The notes beneath the pieces were generated by a model, which searched no databases, had not been told where the DNA came from, and saw only the letters and a program-made list of their open reading frames with translations. Position numbers and translations under genes: made by a program. From NCBI GenBank assembly GCA_037176845.1, contig JAYKXP010000182.1, positions 20,850 through 84,849 of the forward strand: DNA of 64,000 nucleotides, given 5' to 3'. The DNA is from Paramarasmius palmivorus (taxonomy: Eukaryota; Basidiomycota; Agaricomycetes; Agaricales; Marasmiaceae). Shown in pieces: positions 44,331 to 55,363 of this stretch (position 1 is the first letter of the stretch; every line of letters begins with the position of its first letter).

Positions 44331-44687
44331 CGTAGGTGGTATGTCACTACTGGGTTCTCCACTAGTGTTTTGGGGGTTCGTTCGGTTATCTGAACTCGAA
44401 CTAGGTGGATCTACTACTGGTCTAGCAGTCGATGCCTTTTGTTTTCCCTTGGACTTGGACTTAGTCTTTCGGGCGTACGGATCTATATATTCAGATCCGG
44501 CTTGCTGAGAGTTTCTGGAAGTTCGCGGAGGAATTGTGACCGCTAGCTTCTGGATACAATCAACGTTTTTATTCTAGCCTTGGTTTGTACAACACAAGAC
44601 TAAAGGGTTTGGCTTAAATTGACAAGCCTATTGGTATAGATTTCGTTTCAAGCAATATAGCTCAAATAAAAGTGTTTCTTTTTCTAA
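44331..44687 (-). other. Leader between 5' LTR and gag
   Basis: About 0.35 kb without a gene. This is where a packaging signal would be expected; no specific motif is recognised. Confidence 0.4.
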
Positions 44688-44718
44688 CTAGAACCACCCC
44701 TCGCGGTGGGCTCCAGAT
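44688..44718 (-). promoter_or_regulatory. Primer-binding-like site, outer element
   Basis: The minus strand reads TCTGGAGCCCACCGCGAGG immediately after the LTR end. It is identical over about 31 bp to the inner element's site at 34987-35017. A short internal inverted repeat (CCACC...GGTGG) is present. Confidence 0.7.
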
Positions 44719-46609
44719 GAATGGGTTCAATTGGTGTAAGGCCGTCTAGAGACAACAAAACACAACTCAACCTCTTTTGTGCGAGGATGGCTCGGCGTTG
44801 GCAAAGGTTCCGCACGGTAGTAAGATCAAGAAACGATGTATTATCGCTATAGACACTCTAGTACTCGATCTAGACCAACGAACAACAAAGGTGCGTGGTA
44901 TAGAGAAAGGTATAAGGTGTATATTCGTATCCAACGAACAAAGAAATCAACAAAATGCAACAGGATAGTGCCCAAGTGCAGCTAGCCTCTTCAATATCCA
45001 AACTGGATCGATTCCAAACAAGTTCAACAATGACCAATATATGGCAATGGGAGGCCCTCAGTCCTCAGTGCCAAAACAATAAGTAAGGTGGCCCTCTGTC
45101 CACAATACTTCAGTTACAATAGATAAGGAGGCCCTCTGTCCTCTATATCTCAAACTTAGGTAGGAGGCCCTCTGTCCTCAGTACCTCAACTTAGGTGGGA
45201 GTCCCTAGTACTCCAAACCTCGGTGGTCAAGTCAAATCCCGTCTAGACGCAACTCAGTACGCTCTATTCAAGAGACTACTGTACGCTTATCACAGCTATA
45301 CAAGTAGCAAATCACTGACTCTGTGTCAGGTGGGGTATATTCTTAAATATTCTCTGAAGTCAAGTTCCAAAGTCGTTGATGGCTCTGTGCTATCTGACAG
45401 TGGGGGGATCTACTTGCTTGCCTTTTCGTATCGAAATGGGCCAGCTTATATACCCTCTAGCTGTCCTATTTACCCATAATCTACAGATACATACTTCTAG
45501 CTATGATTCCGATGGCTCGCTGCCCATACAAGGTATAGAACTACTTAAGAAGGAAATGAAATATTCTTTTTAGACAATCTTTCGTCCATATTCTGGGTTT
45601 ATTCGCATTTTGGTCCTGAAAGCAGTTCCAAATATTTGGCTAGCTCCACGTCGGAAGTCGCTCGGTGGACTATCCTTCTTCCTTGTGCTGACTCACTCTT
45701 GCTAGACCGCATGGTACATAGCTGTTGAGCGGAGACGGCTCTCCTTGGTATCGGATATCGTCAGGAACTGCCTAGACATCTTCCCTTCGAGTCCCTCCCT
45801 TAGAGTCTATTCTTCTATATTCTTCTAGGTTCAAGAATGCGTAATTCTATCACCATTCCTAGCTAGTACTTCGTCTAGCCAGGGGAAAGGTACGGTCTCT
45901 CTTCTGAGATATAATTCTCTGGTTGGTTTCGGATCTACACCTTTCGGCGATGAGTCCGAAATGTCCTGGGCAAGTAACTCGCTTGTAGTAAGCGGCTAGC
46001 GTAAAACCCTAAAACCTTGCTTGCTTATCAAGTCGATCTTCGGCCGTCTAGCTTCGGATCTCATCGATTTTACTAAGCTATGCTGAGAGCTTCGGATTAA
46101 TCCAAGCTGCAACACGCGCGCTTCCTCCTAGAGCGGAAGATCCTCTTTCCATCATATCCTGCCAGCGTCTCGACTGGTCAGTCAACAATGTGTCTCTACG
46201 TCTATGCGTCTATTCTGTGCCAAGTTCGAATCCCCTTGGTCGCAGACATTATTCAAGGTCTCTAGTCGCAACAACTCTTCCAGATCAGTTGTATAGCCTC
46301 ATAAGAAGTCTATAGCCAATTCCATAGCGTTTCTATAGATGACACGACAACCGTCTTTCTAGTATAGACAGTCCTACAGTTTTCGGACACGTCTAGCATG
46401 CATGGCTAAGTCCCCAGCTACCATAGCCTGATCATACGATCCATGAACAAGCGTATAGACAACTAGTTACTCTTTGTTAGAGCCTAAGTCCGCTTTCACT
46501 AGCTGCTCGGGCTCACACTAGTGCTCTGTTTCCCTTATCAAGTGTATTAAAACTTGTTGAAGGCAAGAATATTCGTCTAGATACGCGATTTATATTTTGG
46601 ACCATATCA
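44718..46609 (-). repeat. Outer LTR, right copy (5' LTR in element orientation)
   Basis: The same 1892 bp as 26992-28883, with a single T/C difference noticed near the end (TATGCG on the left, TACGCG on the right). The promoter for the minus-strand genomic RNA should lie here; I could not assign a TATA box with confidence. Confidence 0.9.
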
Positions 46610-46613
46610 GCGC
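46610..46613. repeat. Target-site duplication, right copy
   Basis: GCGC after the right LTR, matching 26988-26991. Confidence 0.8.
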
Positions 46614-47524
46614 TTTCACAGGGCTTTCCTCGACCATCACCATCTCTGTTCACTGTCTCTACACTCGTTACATGCCAATCGCTCTCAGTATTCTGAAGTC
46701 AATGAAAAGATTGGAACGCGTGACAGTAGTTTCAAAATGCCCTGAATGTCGTGTTCCGGGCGATGAAAAGTATGCTATTCTTCCGATTCGTTTCACGGCT
46801 CAGCCTAGTACGTCAGGCTCAATTTCATCCCTAGTAAGCCATCCCATAGGCCAACTCCACGCCCACGTCGACCACTTACAAGTGCACACAAGACCAAGGA
46901 CAGCGACCAAACGTCTCATTGTCGCGACAGGTGCGCGTTGGTCTTAGAATCCGGCTTACATTTTCTAGACCTGCACTCGTTCCATGCCAGTCACACCTGA
47001 AATCTTTGAAAGAATAGGAAGATGTACCGTAGGCCCACAGGAAGATCAATATAAATGTACGTTGTCCTCCGCTCCACTCCATTATAGATACTGAATCCTT
47101 TTTGTTATAGAGTAAAACCACATGTCGCTTCTCGTTCTTAGGCTCACGAGGAGAGGCTCAGCCTGGTGCGTCTTCAATTTCATCCCTACTCGCATTGACT
47201 GTTGAACTGACCAATACGACTGCGCTAGTCCGTTCGCCTCGTCTCGCCTCATATTGGGCCAACATCATGATCGCCTATCTCCGATGTCTCGAGGATTACT
47301 ACAGCTACCAGCATTCCGACTCGGAGTCTTCTCTCCCCCGTCATGAACGAAGACCCTTCAATCTGGGCAAGTTCCTTAGCTCGGAGTTGCACTCAGATTG
47401 TTCCTTTGACGTTCCAGGACAATCCCAATGCATTGAACTCTGGGATGCAGTATGGAGGAGTCGAAGGCTGTGCTCGATGTTTGGATCTTCGATGATAGCT
47501 TTCCTGAACGTAGAAGATGAGTAG
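46614..47524 (+). repeat. Dispersed gene-like repeat, copy B, right half
   Basis: Continues copy B after the LTR element: 46625-46680 match 4730-4790, 46757-46775 match 4858-4875, and 47128-47245 match 5098-5230. A 109-codon plus-strand frame at 47195-47524 (MTVELTNTTALVRSPRLAS...) is the longest piece and ends cleanly, but I do not recognise it. It could be the last exon of the ancestral gene. Confidence 0.6.
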
Positions 47525-48490
47525 ATGGAAGCTAATTCAAAGGGGAGGTAATTTGGTTGTGGATTTTTGCGGTTTCTTCAAGCTTACCTATATACCTGGA
47601 ACCTCCACGATGCTTTTAGAGCTCATTCCACGCTATCTGTGCTCTCAATTCTATGCCATGCTCATTGCAAATATACAATAAGCCCACTGCAGTAAGTTAT
47701 CTTCAGTTTCCTGTACCACCGAGCTAATCTTGCGGCCCAAGCATACATATCTCCGCATTGTTCATCACTACATTGAATGGTGACTCGCGATGTTGGTTTC
47801 GATTTCTTCACACGCCAAATTCATATGTCTTCTTTGGTGGACAGCGCTGCAATACGAACTGCCCAAAAGTTCCTATCCTGTGTAACTCGTGACGAAATGA
47901 ACATCGCATTCAGTCATATCATTCCACTCTATTGCTCTATTGCCAGTTCGTCAATGATCCTCCAGCTTCCATTGTATTGTACGAGGAAAGTTGTGCATTA
48001 ATGCCCATGCATCATTCATCGATGTAGTTCAGGTAAAACGGGCATGGAACTTACTGGTGCTGGGGCCGCCGGGAAACCGGTATGGAACATCTTCGTTTGC
48101 TAGATCAAAGCCGAAATGCTAACATTTGCCTTCAGTCTCAAACTCATATATCCCTTTGGCGACGATCAGAATAGGCCTTTGCCTAGTCTCGCACCAATAC
48201 ACACTTGCATTGCCATCTACCTTTCCTGTTATCTTCTCAAGGAAGACCAGTGCATGATTTGCGAACGAACTAGCCGTACTTTCCTTCAACAGACGATCGT
48301 GGATATCTGTGGATATCTTCCCAACACGTGTACTGATAGAAGTCTCGCTATCTCATTCTTCTTTGATGTGGAATGGAAGGTTGATTCTTTCGTGCACCGA
48401 CAATGGAAGTATCAGGGAAACATGCATATTTGAAAATATCATGATACGCTAGTTCTATCCGAATACTCCACAAAGTCAGCGAGTACAATC
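47525..48490. other. No recognised gene
   Basis: Only short plus-strand frames (47777-48001, 48116-48433) without motifs or convincing splice links. Confidence 0.35.
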
Positions 48491-48806
48491 ATGAGGCTCC
48501 TATTGACCCGGCGCTCATTTCGAGCTTCAGCAGGGCCGCTAGGAAGATTGCCATTGAACCGGACGATCAAGCAGGTGAGCACTCAACGTCAACCTATCAC
48601 AGTTAAATTTAAACTTGTGATTGATTCTACAGCAAACTCTAGTCATAGCGCTCTATCGCAATTCATTGCAGGTGTCATTGACTTCATAGATCCGACAAAC
48701 TTTCCACTAAAATACATACAGTGCTCGCTGTCTATCTCATGCGGAGCCGACATTCATGTACGTAGAGGTATTAATATGCCTGAAATTTTCACTCCCCTCG
48801 ATAGCA

Positions 48807-49276
48807 ATGTCGTCCACAGTTCCTGACGGATACCTTGCCTACCTTTCTATCCAACAAACTATCATTCTTCCAATTACCACTCTGTCGGTGAGTATACTGC
48901 TGTCCGTGTGTCCACGAGCGCGTGCTGAAGCGCAAACCGTTAACTCAGGCCATGTACTTTGCCTACGGTACGTCACAGTCACTATTTTTTTCGTGAAGGA
49001 TATGTCAATTGCTCATTAGGTTTCTATGTGCTACTCTTTGGGACATGTATCTACATGATGCATAGTCGCGACCAAACTGGCGAAAGGCGCAATAACAATG
49101 TCTACATTATCCCCACCGTGGTCTTATTTGTGTTATCGACAATCTTTGTGGTCAACGAGACCGCCTACTATGTCCACGGTGCCGCTGTTCGCTTCAATGT
49201 TGTCGAGAATGAAGATATCGATCTATTTGAGCGATACCAGAATTATGACGACTTTGAGCGGAGGTTTGGCAAGTAA
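48807..49276 (+). pseudogene. Truncated multi-pass membrane-protein gene
   Basis: Exon 1 begins MSSTVPDGYLAYLSIQQTII and continues into a short hydrophobic stretch; the next recognisable exon is GFYVLLFGTCIYMMHSRDQ followed by IIPTVVLFVLSTIFVVNETA, two likely membrane helices. It ends YDDFERRFGK and TAA at 49274-49276. The pattern resembles the N-terminal third of the roughly 300-residue, seven-helix membrane proteins common in Agaricomycetes (FGxYxxLFGxCxYxL). The remaining helices are not found downstream, so it is probably a 5' fragment. The intron between the exons (about 48889-49019) is long for this genome and may itself hide an exon. Confidence 0.45.
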
Positions 49277-51713
49277 TGGTTGCATTGTCTGCCTCGTTCC
49301 GCAGCAGCACTGATTCTTCGTTGTGCATTTGTCTAGCTCGACTGAAACATTTTTGTCGGTTTTCCTGAAGTAAGTCTCTGTACTGTGTGCTCTGTCTGAA
49401 TAATTTGACACAACTTTGCCAGTATTGCAGCGGAGTGGATGCTGGTTTGTGCCTCTACATTTAATCAATGACAACTTATTCCTTTCTGAATCTAGATTCA
49501 CCGGTGTTATATTATCTGGGGTTCCAGCAAGCTCGTAGCTGTTCCCCTGATCATGACCTCAGTCTCGATCAACGGTGCGGTCTTCTTTGAACCTTTGTTG
49601 AAAGTCTGCAGGAGGCGGTCTCCGACATACACTTCATAAGCCAGCCCCCACAGCAAGGGTCTATAGGGATAAGCACCACCCAATCACAGGCCCAAGTCCT
49701 TTCGGTTGTCAGGAATTCTGGTGGTTTTGGTGGCGAAGAGCAAGTGGGAAACGCGAAGGAGGCTTCTACCATTGTGTGATGGAATACGTCGTTGGTACAG
49801 CTATTTCTTAAGTACCTTTTCCGCTATGTATTTATGAATTCATGACCCCCCAAAAATATACGGAGAGTAGCAAGCAGAAGCTATCTCTTCGGTATACACT
49901 CAGAGAAAACAGGGCCGGGCGTGAAGACTACATACGACCGCTGCTCGGCACTGGTGTCACTGTCGGCGTCGGTAGTGTAGGTGATGCATTTGGATTCCGA
50001 TACCAGTAAACATGGCTCGTCAGGACAAAGCGACAGCCAGGTAAACATCTACGAAGTGAGGATTAGTAAGACTAAGAATTACAGTAAGAAGGGAGACGTA
50101 CATTAGAACAGCGTGTTCCATGGGAGTGGGTAGTAACGTCTCCCAAGTCCCGAGGGCCGATATACTGTCGAAGCATCGTTCTGGGCTCCATAATCGTAGA
50201 ACGCCCACAGGCATAGTAGACTCGCAGGGCCTGAGAAACGATCTCCGTCCAGATCCTTGACGTGGCGAGCGTACTTGGATGCTCAAGGGGTATCGTGCAC
50301 GTTGAGGTTAAGTCAAGCAGTGCTGCTGCGAGATTGTACGAGGTATAATCTATACACGCGACCCTATAACCCGAGAAAACCAACAACACGTACCTCCCTG
50401 TGGTGAATGCTAAAGCCAATTCCAGTTTCCGGGTACATCGAGACGGAGAACTGTCGTCTCTTTCCAATAGATCTTCCATCCTTCGCCAGAGGTATCAACG
50501 ATCCTGAGCTTAGCGGAGCGTACCTTGAAGGAAGGGCATGAGTCCACACGCACTGGTAAGACCAAACAAAGGAAACTTACGTGGGTCCTGAGTTGAGTGC
50601 TCTCGATACATCTCATTCTTCGGAAAGCTCTATCGTCAGCCCTGCCCAGCTCAACCCGACCCAGACCCTACTTCGCGTCCTTCCCAAGGCCACTACACGA
50701 CCTGTTGAACACCAAACGGCAAGCGAGGGATCCGGGCGCTGAAATGCTTCACCTCGTGCAGAGCAAGTTGTACGTTCGACGACAGGATATTGATCTAAAC
50801 CTCAAACACCTGATGTAGCTTGATCAAGAGTACGGTGCAGGTGGCGTTGCTCGAGGTTTTGAAGGGAGATACAATGTTGTCGATGTGTAGGAGACGGAGA
50901 GGCTCATTGAATCATCGTGAACCTCGCGCCAGGTGTCTGAGGATGGGGTTGGAATCGAGGTACGAAACGCCATATCGCAGGCGAATGCACGTGCTATTCC
51001 AACACGACAAGGTCTGGCATGGGTACGTAATCTGAGAGCTTGAACGAGATGAGCAGGATGTCATGCACGACATCGAGTTGCTGCTTGAAACGGTAGTATG
51101 AATACATTTTTCACCGGAAATTCGTGACATGTGATGTGAAAGTGCGTGGTCTGTGTGCGTACTTTGAACTGGCGCTTGTCGTGGTCGCACGTTCCCTTGA
51201 CGTGGTCGCATACTCTGGTCTTTCAATTCCTTCCACTACGCCGTTGCTTTACTTGATATCATCCTTGTGTCTACCTGGTTTGGTTTCTGAATTCACTTGA
51301 GTAAGTCATGATTTAACATTCCCTCTGCGTGTGTCTATATAACGTCTGCCTACATTCAGCCTTCGTTATCCATATTGGTCATGCCGTGCTTCGGTGACTG
51401 CAGCCTGCTCTTCAAGTTCGGCATCTCCTATGCCTTGAGCTGTGACCGTCAAATCGGATAGCGACTTTGTCATGCTGTATTACCAGGTGGGTCAAATCTC
51501 TAGTGTTATCTCGTTGACTAACAGACGCGTTTTAGGGACGAGCCGGTATAAATCGATCTCAAGAGGTTCGCAGGCTCCTTGGTCGTCTAGTCTCTCTTTT
51601 CATCCACCCTGCCATTCTTTTGTGTTTATTTTCTTGACCAAGAGGTGTATTTTAAGGTACGTCGTGTTTCTATTTGCCCTTCCTAGCTGATGATTGATTC
51701 TTACAGAGGCGCT
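49277..51713. other. No recognised gene; one short family repeat
   Basis: This 2.4-kb stretch has overlapping minus-strand frames of 60-135 codons near 50020-50620 without motifs. Positions 51055-51095 repeat the block CATGCACGACATCGAG seen at 2655 and 935. I call no gene. Confidence 0.35.
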
Positions 51714-51837
51714 ATGGACCAGTCTAACATAAACCCGGAAATGTTCATGCAAGGCTTGTGTGCGTGGCTGCAGAATTACCCTCAAATGATACCTTCATCT
51801 TTCCCAAATGGAAATACGTTTCCGAATACTTCCCAAC

Positions 51838-51916
51838 CTGCACCGACTCAACCTGCACCGACCCAACATCCACTGACCCAACCTGCACCGACTCAACATC
51901 CACCGACTCAACCTTT
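51838..51916 (+). repeat. Pro-Thr-Gln coding minisatellite
   Basis: Repeats of CAACCTGCACCGACT / CAACATCCACCGACT, 15 bp each, encode APTQP / HPPTQ units in the N-terminal region of the HECT-like gene. Confidence 0.85.
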
Positions 51917-54900
51917 GAGCGAACCTCCGAATCCGCTGTCGTTCTTCGCTCAACTCCATGCTAGTGTTCCAACGTCGCAAACAACACAACTACCGCTGCC
52001 GCCGCCGTCACCATTTCCAAGCTTGCAGACGCTGCCTCTGGCCGGCAATATTCCAGTAGCGCAGGCATTGCTGCCCGCACAACCTAGCGTTCTGCCAGCT
52101 CAGTCCATCGCTCGCCCAATTCAATCCCCATATAACAGCGTGAACATGCTGAGCTCCGTTGCATCGAGCAGTGGCACGTCATTCCCTAGTCTCAGCCTCA
52201 TTCAAAGAGCAAACACAGATCGGATGGAGAGTGCAGAACGGCATGGTAGACAGAACAAGAAGAAGAGGGGTAAAGCCTTTGTTCTGCCCAGCCTGGCTTC
52301 CGAAGTCAAACCTCCTCAAATCGAGGATTGCATGGCGGTCGCTGAAGGTGACATAAGGGTCGTTAATGTTGAGGTCTGGATACACCCGGCTCAGCCCACA
52401 AATGCAGAGAGAAGGGTACGTCGAGTGAAACTTTTGGTGAATAGTTTGATTGTTGACCAATATGTTTATCAGCGGTTGAATCTCCCGAAGAACATGTATC
52501 GTTACCACCGGAATGAAGAGACCTACAAAATGGTTTTGAACTCTCTGAACCTTCTTCATCAATTCCCGAACCTTCCGATCACCACTAGACTTGTTGAACT
52601 GGTCCAACACCTTGCCTGTCTTTTAAACAGCAAGGGATACGGCTTTCCACCGATAGCAGAGATATCGTCTGGGTTTGCTTTGCATGAAGGACTCCCTCTG
52701 CAGCTTCTTTCCTACACTAACCTTGGAAGGCCAAACGGAAGCAACAAGACCCCTAGGATAGCTTCGGCTTCTTACCGATCCGAAACTACCATAGCAGATC
52801 TGCTCGCAAACCCACGTGAGTTTGCCATGGCAAGGTGGTCTGTCTCTGACAAGAACTATTTCATTATTCATCTTTGTATGTCAATCCCTTTTCTCCGATG
52901 AGTTTCAGTGCTGACCATAGAGCAGGCATCCGATCCACTGTTACGGAGGCGTTGGTTAACCTAAAGGAGGTGTATCTGGGGAAGGACGACAGTACCCGCA
53001 TTCATAGGTGTATCCATAAACGAGTGTATGCCATGTTTCAAAGCGATGTCGATGCTCGAGTCCACGAAGGTTATGGTATCTTTGATGAGGACCTGATGGA
53101 AGCAGACTGTGATCCTGTCGATGGCGAGGAGGAAGTTGGAGAGGTACGCAAACTAAATTTAGAGAAAAATTTGCCTCTGATTTTCTTAATAGGAACGCAT
53201 AGTCGCTCAACTCTTGCGCCCTTCTGCGTCTAGTTCAGCGCGACATTCATCGCCAATCTCTTCGGCCTCTTCCAGAAGGTCGATCACTTCGCAGATTTCT
53301 CCGACTTCCTCTAGTAGACGACCTTCCTCCCGAATTTCGTCGGCATCTTCGACCCGAACCAACTCTTCTAGGATATCCTCTTTCACATCTGAATCATGGT
53401 TCAACGACGAAAACATAGTAAGTTCTTCATACAGGCCTGTTCAACACGCCCTAATCACCCTGCAGGATATCTCTAGTGAGACCTGTTCGGAACTATGGCA
53501 ATTTCCTGAGGTATCGGGACAGATCGATGACTATCTTGGTGTTCTTCTGAATTGATCGGACATACTTACCTCGGTGGAAGTCTTTTATGAGCTGGAGAGT
53601 GATGACCCTATGCATTCTTTCAGTGTGACAGGCTACGACCTCGAGGGCCTAACCGTCAGCTGGAAGAAACAGATATTGGAATGCATTGAGAAGAGAGACT
53701 TCTCGAAGATGTACAACCCAACCCGTCATTTCATTCAGTGAGTTGACACTATGGTTGATCGTGACAGCGTTTGACTAATTCTTACCCAGGACTGAAGGCA
53801 ATCTTGCTGGCCCGGATTATGAGGTCACGTCGGGGCCAGGCGTCGAACGAGAAGTGGTACATACCCTCGCAAAGGAATACTTGGAAACTCGAAGAGGAGA
53901 ATTCTTTGCCATCCGATACGAAGGATTTGCTATGCTCGCCACTATTCCTGTACAATCTGCTCTATTGATGTCTGAATCCAAGAAGAAGGATCTACAGCTT
54001 CTAGGGGCAATCGTCGGGCTCAGTCTGCTCTATGGTTACCCAGTTGACCCAATCAACCCGCTTTTTCTCATCTATCTACTTCACAACAACAACTCTGCGT
54101 CCCTCACGAAAAGCCTAGTTTCCACGTGGTTCCCAGAGCTGTTCAAGATCCTCTCTACTTGGATTTCTCTTTCCGCCACAGACGCCATACCCCAAGATGT
54201 AGCAACTCACTTGATAAATTATCATGAGACTATGGTAAGGCTACATCATTGCGATCGGGTGGTTTTTCTAACCCTCTCTTATCTAGGCCTCTGCTTTTAC
54301 CGGTCGGAGCGAGGAAATGCATAAACAATTTGGCTGGCAGATGCTCCAACACGTTGTCATTGGCCCCGAGCCCATATCCCACCCTTATTTCCAGGCATTC
54401 CTCGAAGGTTTCATGCTTCCCTGCGTGGAAGGTAAGATGAATTTAGGCAGAGTGAGTCTCAAAATTTCGCGCAATAAACCGGCTTGCTAACCGTGGTCTA
54501 GGTAGCCCGAGCATTCAAGGGTGGACCCGAAGCGTTTGTAGGCAGCGTGTATGCCTGCAACATATCGGGCTATAGCTCCCTACGACTTACTTTCACCAAG
54601 TTGATGAAGGAAGAAACACGGGCAAGGCTTTCCCAGGCCATGCTTTCCCACCCTTTCTATCAGTCAATGCGCACAGTCGAAGACGTTATTCGAGATTTTT
54701 TGGAAGGAAGAGGCATTCCTTGCCCACATCTTCTCAGCAGCGTAGCGAATAGGTTCAACAAGGGTGTTAACCTTGAAGATGCTGCCTCGGAAGGACCGCC
54801 AGGCGCGACCTTCCGCTGCAGAATGTTCTGCTGGGCGGCTACTGGGGTTCCATTTGTCTTGCTTGATGAACCGAAGATAGAGGTGATCCATTCTCTTATC

Positions 54901-55091
54901 TTACCGTTATTTGTCTGATAGCTTGTTCTCAGGTCCGACTGGTTGACGAAACAGACGAATCCTACTCAAGAGAATCTGAGGGCCATCGAATTTCATTCAT
55001 GCAACAGGGAGTGTGCCGATTCCGAACCTGTCCCAGACTATTCCTTCTACCTGCTCCCTATCTTATCAAGCTTCTGGAAGCCAACTACGGG

Positions 55092-55166
55092 TCGAAGGAG
55101 GAGTCAGAGGAGTCAGAGGGGTCGGAGGAGTCGGAGGAGTCGGAGGAGTCGGAGGAGTCGGAGCAA
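55092..55166 (+). repeat. Glu-Glu-Ser coding microsatellite
   Basis: Tandem GAGGAGTCG / GAGGAGTCA units (9 bp) encode EES repeats near the C-terminus of the HECT-like protein, downstream of the putative catalytic Cys. Confidence 0.85.
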
Positions 55167-55363
55167 AGGGAAGAAAAGGATGCGCGAGTTGCCATTCATC
55201 ATTGGCTACTTAGCACTATCCTGGATAACGTCGGCTCAAACAACATCCTATAGAATAGGCTCATAACCCTCATTCCCACTTGTACCTTATTGACCTTAAT
55301 TACCGTGATTTGATTTAGATGATGTTGTGCTAAGCGCGTAAAAATATATACAGGGTGAGACGT

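Larger units (their letters stand above)
26992..46609 (-). mobile_element. 19.6-kb composite Ty3/gypsy-type LTR retrotransposon with antisense cargo
   Basis: Two 1892-bp LTRs with TG...CA ends enclose a 15.8-kb interior. A primer-binding-like site lies inside the right LTR and a polypurine tract inside the left LTR, and gag, protease and pre-RT frames run on the minus strand, so the right LTR is the 5' LTR. The pol frame stops at the entry to reverse transcriptase, and RT, RNase H and integrase are absent. The remaining 11 kb carries three intron-containing genes on the plus strand and a truncated second LTR element. The LTRs agree everywhere I compared them except one T/C change (28855 versus 46581), so insertion is very recent. 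The GCGC target duplication is intact. Mobilisation must have used enzymes supplied in trans. Confidence 0.85.
51714..55253 (+). pseudogene. HECT-like E3 ubiquitin ligase gene with one in-frame TGA
   Basis: Start MDQSNINPEMFMQGLCAWLQ. A Pro/Thr/Gln repeat region and a Ser-rich nuclear-type region (NKKKRGKAF) come first, followed by WIHPAQPTNAERRVRRVKLLV and a helical middle. A Ser/Arg-rich exon lies at 53196-53415. After it, LAGPDYEVTSGPGVEREVV, GAIVGLSLLYGYPVDPINPL, FLEGFMLPCVEG, FKGGPEAFVG and FCWAATGVPF track the N- and C-lobes of a HECT-like domain, and FRTCPRLFLLP (about 55020-55050) places a Cys where HECT ligases carry the catalytic thioester Cys. The tail is an Asp/Glu/Ser run. The exon with YLGVLLN is followed by TGA (53553-53555) and then the same frame continues open (SDILTSVEVFYELESDD), so one nonsense change interrupts an otherwise intact gene. 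A missed small intron is the alternative. Confidence 0.55.

Noticed and set aside
50020..50620. Overlapping minus-strand frames up to 135 codons
   Set aside because: No motif, no consistent splice joins, and several frames compete over the same bases.
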